Below the pieces are notes generated by a model. That model had not been told where the DNA came from and did no database searches. It was given only the letters and a program-made list of their open reading frames with translations. Below are positions 52,902-61,544 of a stretch of DNA of 64,000 bases, piece after piece. Every line of letters begins with the position of its first letter. Position 1 is the stretch's first letter. The stretch comes from Maridesulfovibrio sp. Lineage in GTDB: Bacteria; Desulfobacterota; Desulfovibrionia; Desulfovibrionales; Desulfovibrionaceae. The stretch is taken from positions 1,441,501 through 1,505,500 of the forward strand of contig NZ_OY763931.1 of the NCBI RefSeq assembly GCF_963667685.1, in the 5' to 3' direction. The translations under genes and the position numbers were made by a program.

Positions 52902-53342
52902 TTAAGCGGGTTCACTGTTTGCATATTTCTGCACAGTTGAAATAAGGTCGGCTTTACGGACCGGTTTGGTCAGAAAAAAATCACAACCGACTTCATAAGC
53001 CCGGTCTTCGTTTTCTGGCAGGGCATGGGCTGTAACAGCAACGATAGGAGTCTTTACCCTGCTGTTCGCCACTTCATAGTTACGCATCAGAATTGTTGCC
53101 GCATAACCATCTGTGACAGGCATCTCAATATCCATGAGCACAACATCATATTTATTGCGCTGAAACAGCTCAAAGGCAGCATCTCCATTCTCAGCGACAT
53201 CAATAGAATAAGGAAACTTCTTCAGGTACAGCTGCACCAGAAGAATATTGTTTTCACAATCTTCTGCAAGCAAAATTTTCAATGGCCTGACAGCTCCTTC
53301 AGTATATTCCATGCCGCTAACGACTTTAACTGAATCAAGCAT
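52902..53342 (-). CDS. Single-domain response regulator of the hybrid-kinase type
   Basis: A 146-residue receiver-only protein with a ~20-residue N-terminal extension. It has LLAEDCENN (acidic pocket), LMDIEMPVTDG with the acceptor aspartate, AVTAHA and FLTKPVR. The ENN and MP-xxDG features match receivers that are normally fused to hybrid kinases. No kinase is adjacent, so it may receive phosphate in trans. Confidence 0.9.
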   Translation of the reverse strand: MLDSVKVVSGMEYTEGAVRPLKILLAEDCENNILLVQLYLKKFPYSIDVAENGDAAFELFQRNKYDVVLMDIEMPVTDGYAATILMRNYEVANSRVKTPIVAVTAHALPENEDRAYEVGCDFFLTKPVRKADLISTVQKYANSEPA

Positions 53343-53497
53343 GAATTCACCCTACATTTGAGTCATAAAAAAGCATGGAAACTGTTATTCCCCCTGCATT
53401 CAGGCGACATGTATTATTACAATGGCCAGTCAAAATCAACCACCACAATATATAAATAACACATATCAGCCGAAGAGCAAAGACAACTGTCTGAAAA

Positions 53498-53875
53498 TCA
53501 AGCCAAAGATTTCAACTCTGCAATAAAATTTTCAAGATCGTTTGCTTCGCCATCCTTATGCTCTTCCGGATAAAGTAACGCGGACATGAAAAAAACGCTG
53601 CCGACTTCAAGGGATTGAGCAGCTGATTGTGAAAAACGGCTTATCCTGTTCATGGCAGATCTTAAATCCGGACGGTCTTTCACATCCACGATATTGTCAC
53701 CCTGCTCCGCAAGAGAAGCTAGTTTCAACGCTTTGCTGCGCATTAAATCCCTGTACGCGGAATCATCATTCTGCTCATGCAGGGCAACATACGCCTCGCG
53801 TTCAATAGTGCGGATATCTGCTGCTTCCTTTTCGAGCCAGTCAGCCAGAAGTCTGTACGGATTTTCGGAATTCAT
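53498..53875 (-). CDS. Hypothetical protein (125 aa)
   Basis: Not recognised. The protein is largely helical and acidic, with no signal peptide or membrane span. Features include the N-terminal NPYRLLADWLEKEAADI, a central DRPDLRSAMNRISRFSQSAA and a hydrophobic VFFMSALLYPEEH. The gene stands alone. Confidence 0.65.
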   Translation of the reverse strand: MNSENPYRLLADWLEKEAADIRTIEREAYVALHEQNDDSAYRDLMRSKALKLASLAEQGDNIVDVKDRPDLRSAMNRISRFSQSAAQSLEVGSVFFMSALLYPEEHKDGEANDLENFIAELKSLA

Positions 53876-53966
53876 ATTTTCTCCCGTTAATTTGAATTAC
53901 CGTACTTTTTTAAGACTCCCGCCGCATAAAAGGCAAGAAAAAATGAAAGGCATCAACTGTGAGCTG

Positions 53967-54170
53967 CTATAGTGAACCGCACATATGCCTGTAGTTTCCG
54001 CACTCAAGTTTATTTATAAATGGACAGGCGCTTTTCATAAACCACTTTTTGCGCGGACACCAGAAACGGTCCTTAAACGGCTCATTGCAGCCGTCGGATG
54101 TCAGCATCTTTCTACGCTGGTTACCGATTACGATAAAATTTTCTTCGGTCCGTACTTCTATCAGAGTCAT
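53967..54170 (-). CDS. Small cysteine-rich protein (67 aa)
   Basis: Not recognised. The ATG at 54170 has GGAGG 5 nt upstream. The 67-residue product has a basic N-terminal half and five cysteines, in SDGC, FWC, SAC, LEC and HMC, that could bind a metal or form disulfides. No signal peptide. The region between it and rdgC (54171-54412) holds no other gene. Confidence 0.6.
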   Translation of the reverse strand: MTLIEVRTEENFIVIGNQRRKMLTSDGCNEPFKDRFWCPRKKWFMKSACPFINKLECGNYRHMCGSL

Positions 54171-54412
54171 AATGACCTCCACCAGCTTGCATCAGCTCAC
54201 ACTGACTACATCCTCCTTTGAGGGGTTGCCTGATTTACAATCTTCCACAACTGAAATATATTATGCACCTAATATGCCATACCTGCGCAGTTGGGAATTC
54301 TTCCCTTTACATCTGCAACAAATGGTCATAACAAATATCGTTTGTGTTTATCATCACAGCGAAATAAATCCGGCATCGCCAACAAAATGACAGCCGGTTC
54401 AAGGAGCATACT

Positions 54413-55030
54413 TTGCCTATACTTTCAGCCAGCACAGGAATCACCAGATATAGGATTCTTGAAGAAGTCAGCGATGAACTTATCAGGGAAATACCTGAAA
54501 AATTAGCAAAATTCGCATTTATGGACATCGACCACACCGCCGAGGAACGTTCCTTCGGCTGGGTGAATATGGACGATATGCTTGACGACAAGTGGGCTGT
54601 TTCCCCGCCGGAAAAGGCCCAGTATTTCACATTTTCTCTGCGCCTTGATACCCGCAGAATCCAGCCGGCTGTGCTGAAGAAACATTTTCAGATCGCGCTG
54701 AACCATGAGCTTGCCGAAGCCAAGAAAGAGGGCAAAAATTTCATCTCCCGCGATCGAAAAAGGGAAATCAAGGAACAAGTGACCCTCAAGCTGCGCGCCC
54801 GTTCCCTGCCTATCCCGGCTGTATTTGATGTCGTCTGGAACGTACCGGAGAACCGCGTATACCTCGCAGCCACGAACAGCAAAGTCATGGACCTGTTCAC
54901 CGACCACTTTTCCGAGACCTTTGAGCTGACCCTTGAACCGCTTACTCCCTTCTTTCTGGCCATGGAAATACTCGGCGAAGAGGCTGTACAAAAACTCGAA
55001 TCGCTCGATCCCACCTACTTTGTAGGCTAG
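54413..55030 (+). CDS. rdgC: RdgC-family recombination-associated protein, short form
   Basis: A 205-residue member of the RdgC family, which in E. coli (303 aa) is a dimeric DNA-binding ring that modulates RecA. It has AFMDIDHTAEERSFGWVNMD near the N-terminus and RKREIKEQVTLKLRARSLP in the middle. WNVPENRVYLAATNSKVMDLF and the C-terminal TPFFLAMEI fit the family. It is about 100 residues shorter than E. coli RdgC. The start is TTG with AAGGAG 6 nt upstream. It is followed by a partner gene 32 bp later. Confidence 0.78.
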   Translation: MPILSASTGITRYRILEEVSDELIREIPEKLAKFAFMDIDHTAEERSFGWVNMDDMLDDKWAVSPPEKAQYFTFSLRLDTRRIQPAVLKKHFQIALNHELAEAKKEGKNFISRDRKREIKEQVTLKLRARSLPIPAVFDVVWNVPENRVYLAATNSKVMDLFTDHFSETFELTLEPLTPFFLAMEILGEEAVQKLESLDPTYFVG

Positions 55031-55062
55031 GGCTTAAGAATTTACGCAAAGGAGCACACAAT

Positions 55063-55596
55063 ATGGACCTCATGATGCTAGCCGAAAGGGAAAACACTCT
55101 TCTGGGTCAGGACTTTCTGACCTGGCTCTGGTATAAAAGCGAAAAACAGGACGGCATGTTCGAGCTGGAAAGCGGCGAACGTTTTATGCTCTATATGGAG
55201 CAGCGCATGTCCGTACAGGGCGGAGACGGAGAAAACGTTGATACCGCTACCGTAAACTCCGCCAGCGGAGACATGACCGAAGTCCTCTACGGTCTGCGCA
55301 CCGGGAAAAAAGTAACCCGCTGTCAGCTTAAAATGGAAATTGACGAAAACCTCTGGCAGATGCAGGTCAAGGCCGAAGACTTTACCATGAGCGGACTGAA
55401 AACCCCCAAGGTAGAAATGAAAGATGAAGAAGGCGACGACCCGGATGCAAAATTTCTGGAAAAAATCTATCTGATTGAAAAATGCCTTACCCTCTTTGAT
55501 CATGTTTTTAAAAAATTCATAACCGTCCGTATCTCTGACGAGTGGAAAGACGAAGTTGCCAACTTCCAGAACTGGCTGCGTGAGGGAGAAAAATAG
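55063..55596 (+). CDS. Uncharacterised partner of the RdgC-like gene (177 aa)
   Basis: Not a named family. The N-terminus LAERENTLLGQDFLTWLWYKSE is unusually well defined for a hypothetical. A beta-rich middle (GERFMLYMEQRMSVQGG) and a helical C-terminus (KFLEKIYLIEKCLTLFDHVFKKF) follow. It is soluble and acidic. It lies between rdgC and the GDSL esterase, 2 bp before the latter, so the three are probably one operon. Confidence 0.7.
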   Translation: MDLMMLAERENTLLGQDFLTWLWYKSEKQDGMFELESGERFMLYMEQRMSVQGGDGENVDTATVNSASGDMTEVLYGLRTGKKVTRCQLKMEIDENLWQMQVKAEDFTMSGLKTPKVEMKDEEGDDPDAKFLEKIYLIEKCLTLFDHVFKKFITVRISDEWKDEVANFQNWLREGEK

Positions 55597-55598
55597 AC

Positions 55599-56162
55599 AT
55601 GGCAAAAATCACATTGGCGGCATTCGGGGACAGCCTTACCGAAGGTTATGGACTTCCGGCCTACAGTTCCCTTCCGGCCCAGCTTGAACGCTGTCTTCTG
55701 GAAGAAGGCTTCCATGTGGAGATTACAAATTTCGGCCTGTCCGGGGATACTTCCGCGGACGGGCTGTTTCGCCTTGCCGATGTTATTGAAAGCGGCCCCG
55801 ATGCGGCTTACATAGAATTCGGAGCCAACGACTGCTTTCAACTAATGAACCCGCAGCAGACAAAAGCCAACCTTGCACGCATGGTCGAAGCCTTTCAGGA
55901 AGCAGGTATCCCCGTGCTGCTGATCGGGTTCAAGCCCATGAACTTTACTCCGCAATCTTACAGCACAGAATTTAAACGAATATTCAGCCAAGTAGCTGAC
56001 GAATTCAATGTTCCCCTGTACCCGGACCTGGCCAAAGGCATAGGCGAGAAACCGGAATACTACCAGCAGGACGGAGTGCACCCGAACATTGAAGGCGTGG
56101 CAATAATGGTCAGCAATATGTTTCCGGCCTTCAAGACTTTTCTGGAATCAATAGCCGGCTAG
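55599..56162 (+). CDS. GDSL-type esterase/lipase (TesA-like)
   Basis: A 187-residue SGNH hydrolase. It has the nucleophile in FGDSLTEGYG (block I), Gly in NFGLSGDTS, Asn in FGANDCF and the catalytic Asp/His in QQDGVHPNIEG. There is no signal peptide, unlike periplasmic TesA. It could act as a lysophospholipase, thioesterase or arylesterase. It is 2 bp after the RdgC partner gene. Confidence 0.92.
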   Translation: MAKITLAAFGDSLTEGYGLPAYSSLPAQLERCLLEEGFHVEITNFGLSGDTSADGLFRLADVIESGPDAAYIEFGANDCFQLMNPQQTKANLARMVEAFQEAGIPVLLIGFKPMNFTPQSYSTEFKRIFSQVADEFNVPLYPDLAKGIGEKPEYYQQDGVHPNIEGVAIMVSNMFPAFKTFLESIAG

Positions 56163-56242
56163 GCCAACTACTTTAATCCTGCGATCCCGGTTGTATTTTT
56201 CTTTCAGCGCATGTATCTTTTCCTGTAAAGCATGGAGAAAGA

Positions 56243-57391
56243 ATGGAAGAACAGAATCAACCCCTCTCCCCTGAACCGCACGACGAACAGACGAAAAAAA
56301 ACAAGACGTCTAAAGCTCCTGAACGACCTTCCGTTGCACTTATTATAGGCTCGGAAGGAATAAAGTCCTTTTGCGCCCTGCCTTTTATTGAATACCTGCA
56401 AGAGGAAAAGATAGAGATAGACCTTGTAATAGGGGTTAGCGGCGGGGCGTTACTGGCCGGATTCATGGGCACGGGGTATAATCTGAAACAGATTCAGGAA
56501 GTTTTCTCAAAGACTGTTGATCCGCGCTTTTATACCCATATTGATTACAATTCCGTACTGGAAATAGCCAGCAACGGAATGGGCCGTTTTACTGCGGAAT
56601 CAGGAATTCTGAAAACCGACTGTTTGCGCCGTACCTACGAAACACTGTTCAAAAAAACAGACATCAAAGATCTTTCGCCCAAAACACTGATTGCCACCAC
56701 GGACCTTGAGACAGGGAAACCGGTTCTCCTCGAAGAAGGCAACCTTGCACAGGCAATATACGCCAGCAGTGCCATCTATCCTCTCATGCCTCCGGGCAAT
56801 GTAGACGGAAAGCGGCTCATTGACGGGGCTTTCTCCTCACCCCTGCCGATTATGGAATGCGTGAAAAGGCAGATCGACATCATTATCGCTATCTACTTTG
56901 ACGATGCCTGCAACCCTGAGCCGGATAGCTTCGTTTCCTGTTATCTTAACACTTCAAAAATTTTTAAACGCTCCATTCTCACCAGCCAGCTGCCACTTTC
57001 CATAGATCTGCACCACCATGAAATTATCCCGATCTATATCAAACATCCCCGCCCCATCGATCTCTGGGAAGTTAACAAGTTGACCGAGATTGTTCATGCA
57101 GGGAAAGTAGCCTTCACGGACAAGAAAACAGATTTTAAAGAAGCGGTTACTGAATTTAAAAAGAAAAGAAAGCTGATCGAAGAAGAACGAAAACAAAGAG
57201 AAGAACAGAGACAACCGACCAAAGCAGCTGAAAACAAAAAAAGAGCCGGAGCACCAGAAATTCAGGTGGATGAAGATACTGCAACCAGTGCAAAAACAGT
57301 TCCTGATTCCAATGGACAACCGCTGCAGGAAAAGAAACGTACTTTCAAAATTATCAAAACCCGTAAAGAACGAAAGAGGACCGGAGTGTGA
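56243..57391 (+). CDS. Patatin-like phospholipase with charged C-terminal tail
   Basis: A 382-residue cytoplasmic lipase. It has an oxyanion-hole segment GSEGIKSF (canonical families have GGGxxG), the nucleophile elbow GVSGG near residue 67 and the catalytic Asp in LIDGAFSSPLP. The last ~75 residues are a Lys/Glu-rich, probably disordered tail (RKLIEEERKQREEQRQ). The gene ends with GTGTGA, in which the next gene's GTG start overlaps the stop. Confidence 0.88.
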   Translation: MEEQNQPLSPEPHDEQTKKNKTSKAPERPSVALIIGSEGIKSFCALPFIEYLQEEKIEIDLVIGVSGGALLAGFMGTGYNLKQIQEVFSKTVDPRFYTHIDYNSVLEIASNGMGRFTAESGILKTDCLRRTYETLFKKTDIKDLSPKTLIATTDLETGKPVLLEEGNLAQAIYASSAIYPLMPPGNVDGKRLIDGAFSSPLPIMECVKRQIDIIIAIYFDDACNPEPDSFVSCYLNTSKIFKRSILTSQLPLSIDLHHHEIIPIYIKHPRPIDLWEVNKLTEIVHAGKVAFTDKKTDFKEAVTEFKKKRKLIEEERKQREEQRQPTKAAENKKRAGAPEIQVDEDTATSAKTVPDSNGQPLQEKKRTFKIIKTRKERKRTGV

Positions 57392-58599
57392 GAATTATAG
57401 TTTTTGTGCTCTGCTTCATCTGTTTTGCCTGTCCTCCTGCCCGCGCAGGGGAAATAGTACTTGGCGCTATTTTCGAGCTTAAAGGCAGTCAGGCCCCAAC
57501 AGCGCAGGAAGCATTGAACGGAGCTTTACTGGCGGTCAAAAAAATAAACAGCTCAAAAGATAAAATTAAAATCAGGCTTGATGTGGAATCCGTGAGCGGT
57601 GATACAACCGGAGTTCTGAACGGAGTGAATAACCTTTCTAAATCCACCGGGATTATAGCGGCGACAGGACTTATCTCCGAAGATGCCGCACTTGCAGCAA
57701 CACCCGCCTTTCAAGCTGCAACCCTGCCTTTTATGTGCACCGGAGCGCAGGCAGATTCACTTTCTACCAGCGGAGGCGATATCTTCACACTTGCCGTGCC
57801 GAACACCAGAACAGGACAAATGCTGGCTGAATTTGCAGGTAACACAATGCAGATCAACAACATTATTATAATCCGCTCTGATCTTTCCGACAGCTCCGCC
57901 CGACAGGCGGACGGCTTCGCCCGCCGTTTCAAAAAGAACGGTGGCAAAATCATGGCTGAAATACGCATAACTGAACCGTCCCCGGACCTATCCTTCGTAA
58001 GCCAAAAACTTGAAGAGCTGGCCCCGGCACAAAATACAGACAGCGCAGTGGTCGATGAAAGTGTGCAAGCGAGCAACGCTGACGACAGTGCAGCTGGCTT
58101 AGACATCCAAAAAAGAGAAACAGAACCGGAAACACCTCAGGTCGAAGCCGTTGCAGTCTTCACGCCGCCGAACGTAGCCGCCAAGGTACTGGAACAGCTG
58201 AAACAATCCAAGCAAACCTACACTATTCTTGGTGGAACTTGTTTTGATTATGTGTCCATTCAAAAGAATATACTTGAGTATCCGGCAACAATATACCATG
58301 CCGCTCAAGCCAGCATGGACCGGGATACACCGCTTGTTCACTCTTTTATCGAATCGTACAAAAATCTGTTCGGCTCCAGCCCGAAGACTGGATATGCGGG
58401 ACTTGGGTTTGATTCGATAATGCTGCTCGCAGCTGCCCAGCAGGAAACTTCAACCGGAATAGTCAACGAGCTGGCAAAGATTACGGATTTTGAAGGTGTC
58501 TGCGGTAAAATCTCGTTTCAAGGGCACAGTGCCTATAAGCCTCTTTATATAATCCAGATCGAATCTGGCCAGAAATCTATGGCCACAGCATTGGATTAA
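57388..58599 (+). CDS. Periplasmic substrate-binding protein, Leu/Ile/Val type, orphan
   Basis: A 403-residue protein with a signal peptide (~21 residues) and a Peripla_BP_6 fold (ALNGALLAVKKINSS, GLISEDAALAATPAFQ). A ~45-residue acidic, low-complexity insertion (~205-250) splits the second half. No permease or ATPase genes are adjacent, so it may work with a distant transporter or as a sensor. The start is GTG and overlaps the patatin stop by 4 bases. Confidence 0.82.
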   Translation: MRIIVFVLCFICFACPPARAGEIVLGAIFELKGSQAPTAQEALNGALLAVKKINSSKDKIKIRLDVESVSGDTTGVLNGVNNLSKSTGIIAATGLISEDAALAATPAFQAATLPFMCTGAQADSLSTSGGDIFTLAVPNTRTGQMLAEFAGNTMQINNIIIIRSDLSDSSARQADGFARRFKKNGGKIMAEIRITEPSPDLSFVSQKLEELAPAQNTDSAVVDESVQASNADDSAAGLDIQKRETEPETPQVEAVAVFTPPNVAAKVLEQLKQSKQTYTILGGTCFDYVSIQKNILEYPATIYHAAQASMDRDTPLVHSFIESYKNLFGSSPKTGYAGLGFDSIMLLAAAQQETSTGIVNELAKITDFEGVCGKISFQGHSAYKPLYIIQIESGQKSMATALD

Positions 58600-58637
58600 C
58601 CATCAATCCAGACGGCGCAGACAAATAATATTCTATT

Positions 58638-59324
58638 TTAACTGGAAGTATCCCTTTCAATACTACGCTGCACAGCACGTACAAGAAAGAAAATCAGCAA
58701 AGCTGCAACTCCGGCCAGCCCCACAATTTCCCAGTTTACAGTTCCCTTGCGCACTCCGGAGGAAAGCAGATGCCCTCCGGCGGTAAGAAACACAGTCTCA
58801 GGAATCAGGCAAAGAACGCTCATAATCAGAAACGGCAGGAAACGCACCCCGGTGGCTGCCCAAAGATAGTTGGCAACTGCATAGGGTACAACGGGTACAA
58901 ACCGGCTCAAAGCCAGAACCTTAAGCGGATGCTCACGGCTGAGCATCTCCATTTTCATAAAATTTGGCTCGTGCTGAAATTTCTTTAAGACGCGGTCCCT
59001 GAAAACGAACCTGCCAAGAAAAAAGGACATGGCTGAACCAACCGCCATGCTGCATAAACATACCCCCGCTCCTTTCACCGCTCCAAAAAGAATCCCGGCC
59101 ACAACAGTGAACAAAGTCTGCGGAATCATGATCACCAGACCGAGAGTATTAACAGCCATAAACAAAATCGGGGCAAAACTACCACTGGCTTTAATCCAAT
59201 CGACAATGACGGAAAGATGGCCTTCGCCCCAGTGCTCGGTGAGGAATGACACCCCACCAGCAAGGATCAGTATCAAAACACCGTGCACAATCATTTTCTT
59301 AGAATATATTTTCTTCCGGTGCAT
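58638..59324 (-). CDS. TVP38/TMEM64 family membrane protein
   Basis: A 228-residue polytopic SNARE-associated (DedA-like) protein. It has the characteristic FFLGRFVFRDRVLKKF segment and FVPVVPYAVANYLWAATGV. Six or so hydrophobic stretches are present. Related proteins affect membrane lipid flipping, but function here is not established. The ATG at 59324 follows AGGGAGA; the GTG frame from 59339 adds five residues. Confidence 0.88.
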   Translation of the reverse strand: MHRKKIYSKKMIVHGVLILILAGGVSFLTEHWGEGHLSVIVDWIKASGSFAPILFMAVNTLGLVIMIPQTLFTVVAGILFGAVKGAGVCLCSMAVGSAMSFFLGRFVFRDRVLKKFQHEPNFMKMEMLSREHPLKVLALSRFVPVVPYAVANYLWAATGVRFLPFLIMSVLCLIPETVFLTAGGHLLSSGVRKGTVNWEIVGLAGVAALLIFFLVRAVQRSIERDTSS

Positions 59325-59481
59325 ATTTTCTCCCTTCACTTGCTTCTACAAATAACCTACCATAACGGTCTGAATCTGTCCCTGACGTGACATCCTTGAA
59401 AGATAAGGATAACAAACGCTGACCAACGCAACGTTAAATACTGAAATTTTTTATTTCAGAAAACAATAATCAGGAAAGAAT

Positions 59482-61179
59482 ATGCGCTACGAACTCAAAT
59501 TAATGGATACCATTTCCGGAACCGGATGCTTCGCGGCTTTTCCCGGGCCGAATCTGAGCTTTTCAGAAGTACTGGCCTATCTTGAAGCACACCCGAATGA
59601 TGAATTCATGCACCGCCACATGCTTGACCAGCTCGGCAAGCACCGTACACGCAAAATTCAGAAAATGATTCAAGAGATCAAGGGCGATCCCAAAAAGAAA
59701 GTACTGGCCGCCCTGATTTACGAAGCTGTGATCACCCATCCCCGGCTTGACGCTCTGCGTGTCGAAGTGGAAGAGCTTTTCGATGCTGAAGAGTTGAAGA
59801 ATTTCACTCCCACTCTGCATCTGCGTTCCCATTTACTGGAAGACCAGCCCCTGCACAATAAATGGAGCCAGATTTTCTCAGCGAATATGGGCTGGCACAA
59901 AGATCTGCCCAGCCCAGAGGAAGCCGGAATAGAACAGATCTACAGCAAAGAAGAACTGCCTTCCGTAAAATTTACCGCTGCATCCGCTATCCGCGAAAAG
60001 CTGGAGAATGAAGGCAAACTGCCGCCGGCAAAAGAGCGCGCCCCTATTGAGGAAGTAACAGCCAACGCCAATAAAAAACTTAAGGCGATCGGAGTTTACA
60101 TGGGACCCCAGATGCGCCAGAAAGGATGCCTGAGTCCTTTTGCCGTGCTGCATCACTGGATGGTCGACAACCGCACAGATAACGGCAGCCTGAGCAACTC
60201 GCTGCGTGCCATACAGACCAGCTACGGCCGCGGTTTCTCCTTTGAACAGGCCTGTGTATCCTGTACAATGGAAGTCGCTGAAAGAGTAAGCTCCTACGCG
60301 AGCATCGGCAAGAACGGGGTTGCTAACCGCACTGCTTCCCTGCCTGTGATCAAAGGAAGTTACGATGAAATTTCCGCCAACAGACCGGCTATTAATCCGG
60401 ATGACCTTTCTCTTGAAGCACCTTACGAAGGACAACAGCTCTGGTGGATGCCTGCCGAGCAATTCAACGGCGAGAAATATGTGCAGGCACAAGTGCCCGT
60501 CCAGCACGTATTCCTGTTCTGCAACCTTGATGAACAGAACCTGTTCAGCGGACTCAGCTCTACCGGGCTTGCATCTGGAAATACCGTAGCAGAAGCACGC
60601 CTGAGCGGTCTGCTCGAAGTCCTTGAACGCGATTCCGATGCAACCATCCCCTTTGACAGGGAAAGATGCTTCACCATTGAATCAGATGACGAAGAAGTGC
60701 AAAAACATCTCAACGCGCTGGAAGAAAGCGGCATCAAAGTATGGTTTCAGGATAAAACATCTGAACTTGGTATCCCGTGCTACACCGCTTTCGCTGTTGG
60801 CAAACACGGTGACATTAACAAAGGTGGCGGCTGTAACCTCTCCGGCAAACGGGCCCTGCTCTCAGCTCTGACAGAAATCCCATATCCGTTCCCCGGCCCC
60901 CCCTCTCAAGATGTCCCGGAAGGTCTGCCGGTCCGCAAATTGGAGGATCTGCCCGACATGGGAACCGGAAGCGCAGACGGAGACGTTATGGTCATTGAAA
61001 ACACCCTTGCCGCCAACGGATTTACCCCCTACTATGTGGACTTGACCCGCAAGGATCTCGAAATCCCGGTAACAAGGGCAATTATTCCCGGTCTGGAAAT
61101 AGTTTCCGATCTCGATAAATTCTCACGTATCAGCAAAAGACTGTTCAGAAACTATCTCGACATTAAAAATCTTCTGTAA
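59482..61179 (+). CDS. Second YcaO-domain protein, with N-terminal extension
   Basis: A 565-residue protein. Residues ~1-190 are a helical, charged region not found in minimal YcaO proteins. From ~200 the YcaO domain follows, with GVYMGPQMRQKGCLSPF, an ATP-site-like CVSCTMEVAERVSS, EARLSGLLEVLERD (~residue 380), GGGCNLSGKRALLSALTEI and a hydrophobic C-terminus. It lacks the C-terminal PxPxP motif and has no TPR repeats, unlike the YcaO at 31282. No partner cyclodehydratase or TfuA gene is next to it. It has its own ribosome site and is upstream of tRNA-Leu. Confidence 0.85.
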   Translation: MRYELKLMDTISGTGCFAAFPGPNLSFSEVLAYLEAHPNDEFMHRHMLDQLGKHRTRKIQKMIQEIKGDPKKKVLAALIYEAVITHPRLDALRVEVEELFDAEELKNFTPTLHLRSHLLEDQPLHNKWSQIFSANMGWHKDLPSPEEAGIEQIYSKEELPSVKFTAASAIREKLENEGKLPPAKERAPIEEVTANANKKLKAIGVYMGPQMRQKGCLSPFAVLHHWMVDNRTDNGSLSNSLRAIQTSYGRGFSFEQACVSCTMEVAERVSSYASIGKNGVANRTASLPVIKGSYDEISANRPAINPDDLSLEAPYEGQQLWWMPAEQFNGEKYVQAQVPVQHVFLFCNLDEQNLFSGLSSTGLASGNTVAEARLSGLLEVLERDSDATIPFDRERCFTIESDDEEVQKHLNALEESGIKVWFQDKTSELGIPCYTAFAVGKHGDINKGGGCNLSGKRALLSALTEIPYPFPGPPSQDVPEGLPVRKLEDLPDMGTGSADGDVMVIENTLAANGFTPYYVDLTRKDLEIPVTRAIIPGLEIVSDLDKFSRISKRLFRNYLDIKNLL

Positions 61180-61238
61180 TATGTTGACTCTAAGCTTGAC
61201 TACATAAAAGACACAGTATATCAAGCATTACTTTCCGT

Positions 61239-61325
61239 GCCCGGATGGCGGAATTGGTAGACGCAAGGGACTTAAAATCCCTCGAGCTTACGCTTGTGCG
61301 GGTTCAACTCCCGCTCTGGGTACCA
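61239..61325 (+). tRNA. tRNA-Leu (UAA), likely integration site
   Basis: An 87-nt type II tRNA with anticodon loop CTTAAAA (anticodon TAA), a long variable arm and encoded CCA. The 3' end is the probable attachment site of the downstream conjugative element. Confidence 0.95.
61303..61325 (+). other. Probable attL core at the tRNA-Leu 3' end
   Basis: The T-arm and CCA end of tRNA-Leu is where tyrosine-recombinase elements usually integrate. Conjugation genes follow immediately. The matching direct repeat would lie outside the window. Confidence 0.5.
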
Positions 61326-61337
61326 AAAGAAAATCAA

Positions 61338-61380
61338 GGACTTACGAACAATTTTAGGATTGTGCGTAGGTCCTTTTTTT
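61338..61380 (+). terminator. Intrinsic terminator of tRNA-Leu
   Basis: A 15-bp stem (GGACTTACGAACAAT / ATTGTGCGTAGGTCC, one wobble and one mismatch) followed by TTTTTTT. Confidence 0.85.
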
Positions 61381-61397
61381 GTGCCTTTTTCAAGAGT

Positions 61398-61416
61398 TGT
61401 CCCACTCCTGTCCCAC
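61398..61416. repeat. Tandem TGTCCCAC direct repeats beside the integration site
   Basis: TGTCCCAC occurs twice (61398-61405 and 61409-61416) with an 11-bp period, about one helical turn. It could be an arm-type recombinase site, a TraK-type binding site or part of an oriT region. Function is not established. Confidence 0.55.
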
Positions 61417-61544
61417 CTATTTCCAGTAAAGCAAAATATTCCACTAATGCGATGAAGCCTATCACCGCACTCTTTTCCCGTGCCCTGCGACACGTTCTGG
61501 GTACATCTTACACATCTTCCATAAATATAACAAAGAGAGGCTGC

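Noticed and set aside
54049-54390. Plus-strand frame of 113 codons between the cysteine-rich gene and rdgC
   Set aside because: Its first third is antisense to the cysteine-rich gene, with no ribosome site and biased composition. It is likely non-coding.
61401-61413. IncP-like nick site (TCCTG) in the putative oriT
   Set aside because: Only five bases match the motif, and no flanking inverted repeat was found. It is mentioned as part of a region but not called as a nick site.
61245-61544. A reading frame that would extend traK upstream by 100 residues through tRNA-Leu
   Set aside because: The extension reads the tRNA itself and lacks a ribosome site. The ATG at 61545 has one and matches the TraK N-terminus.
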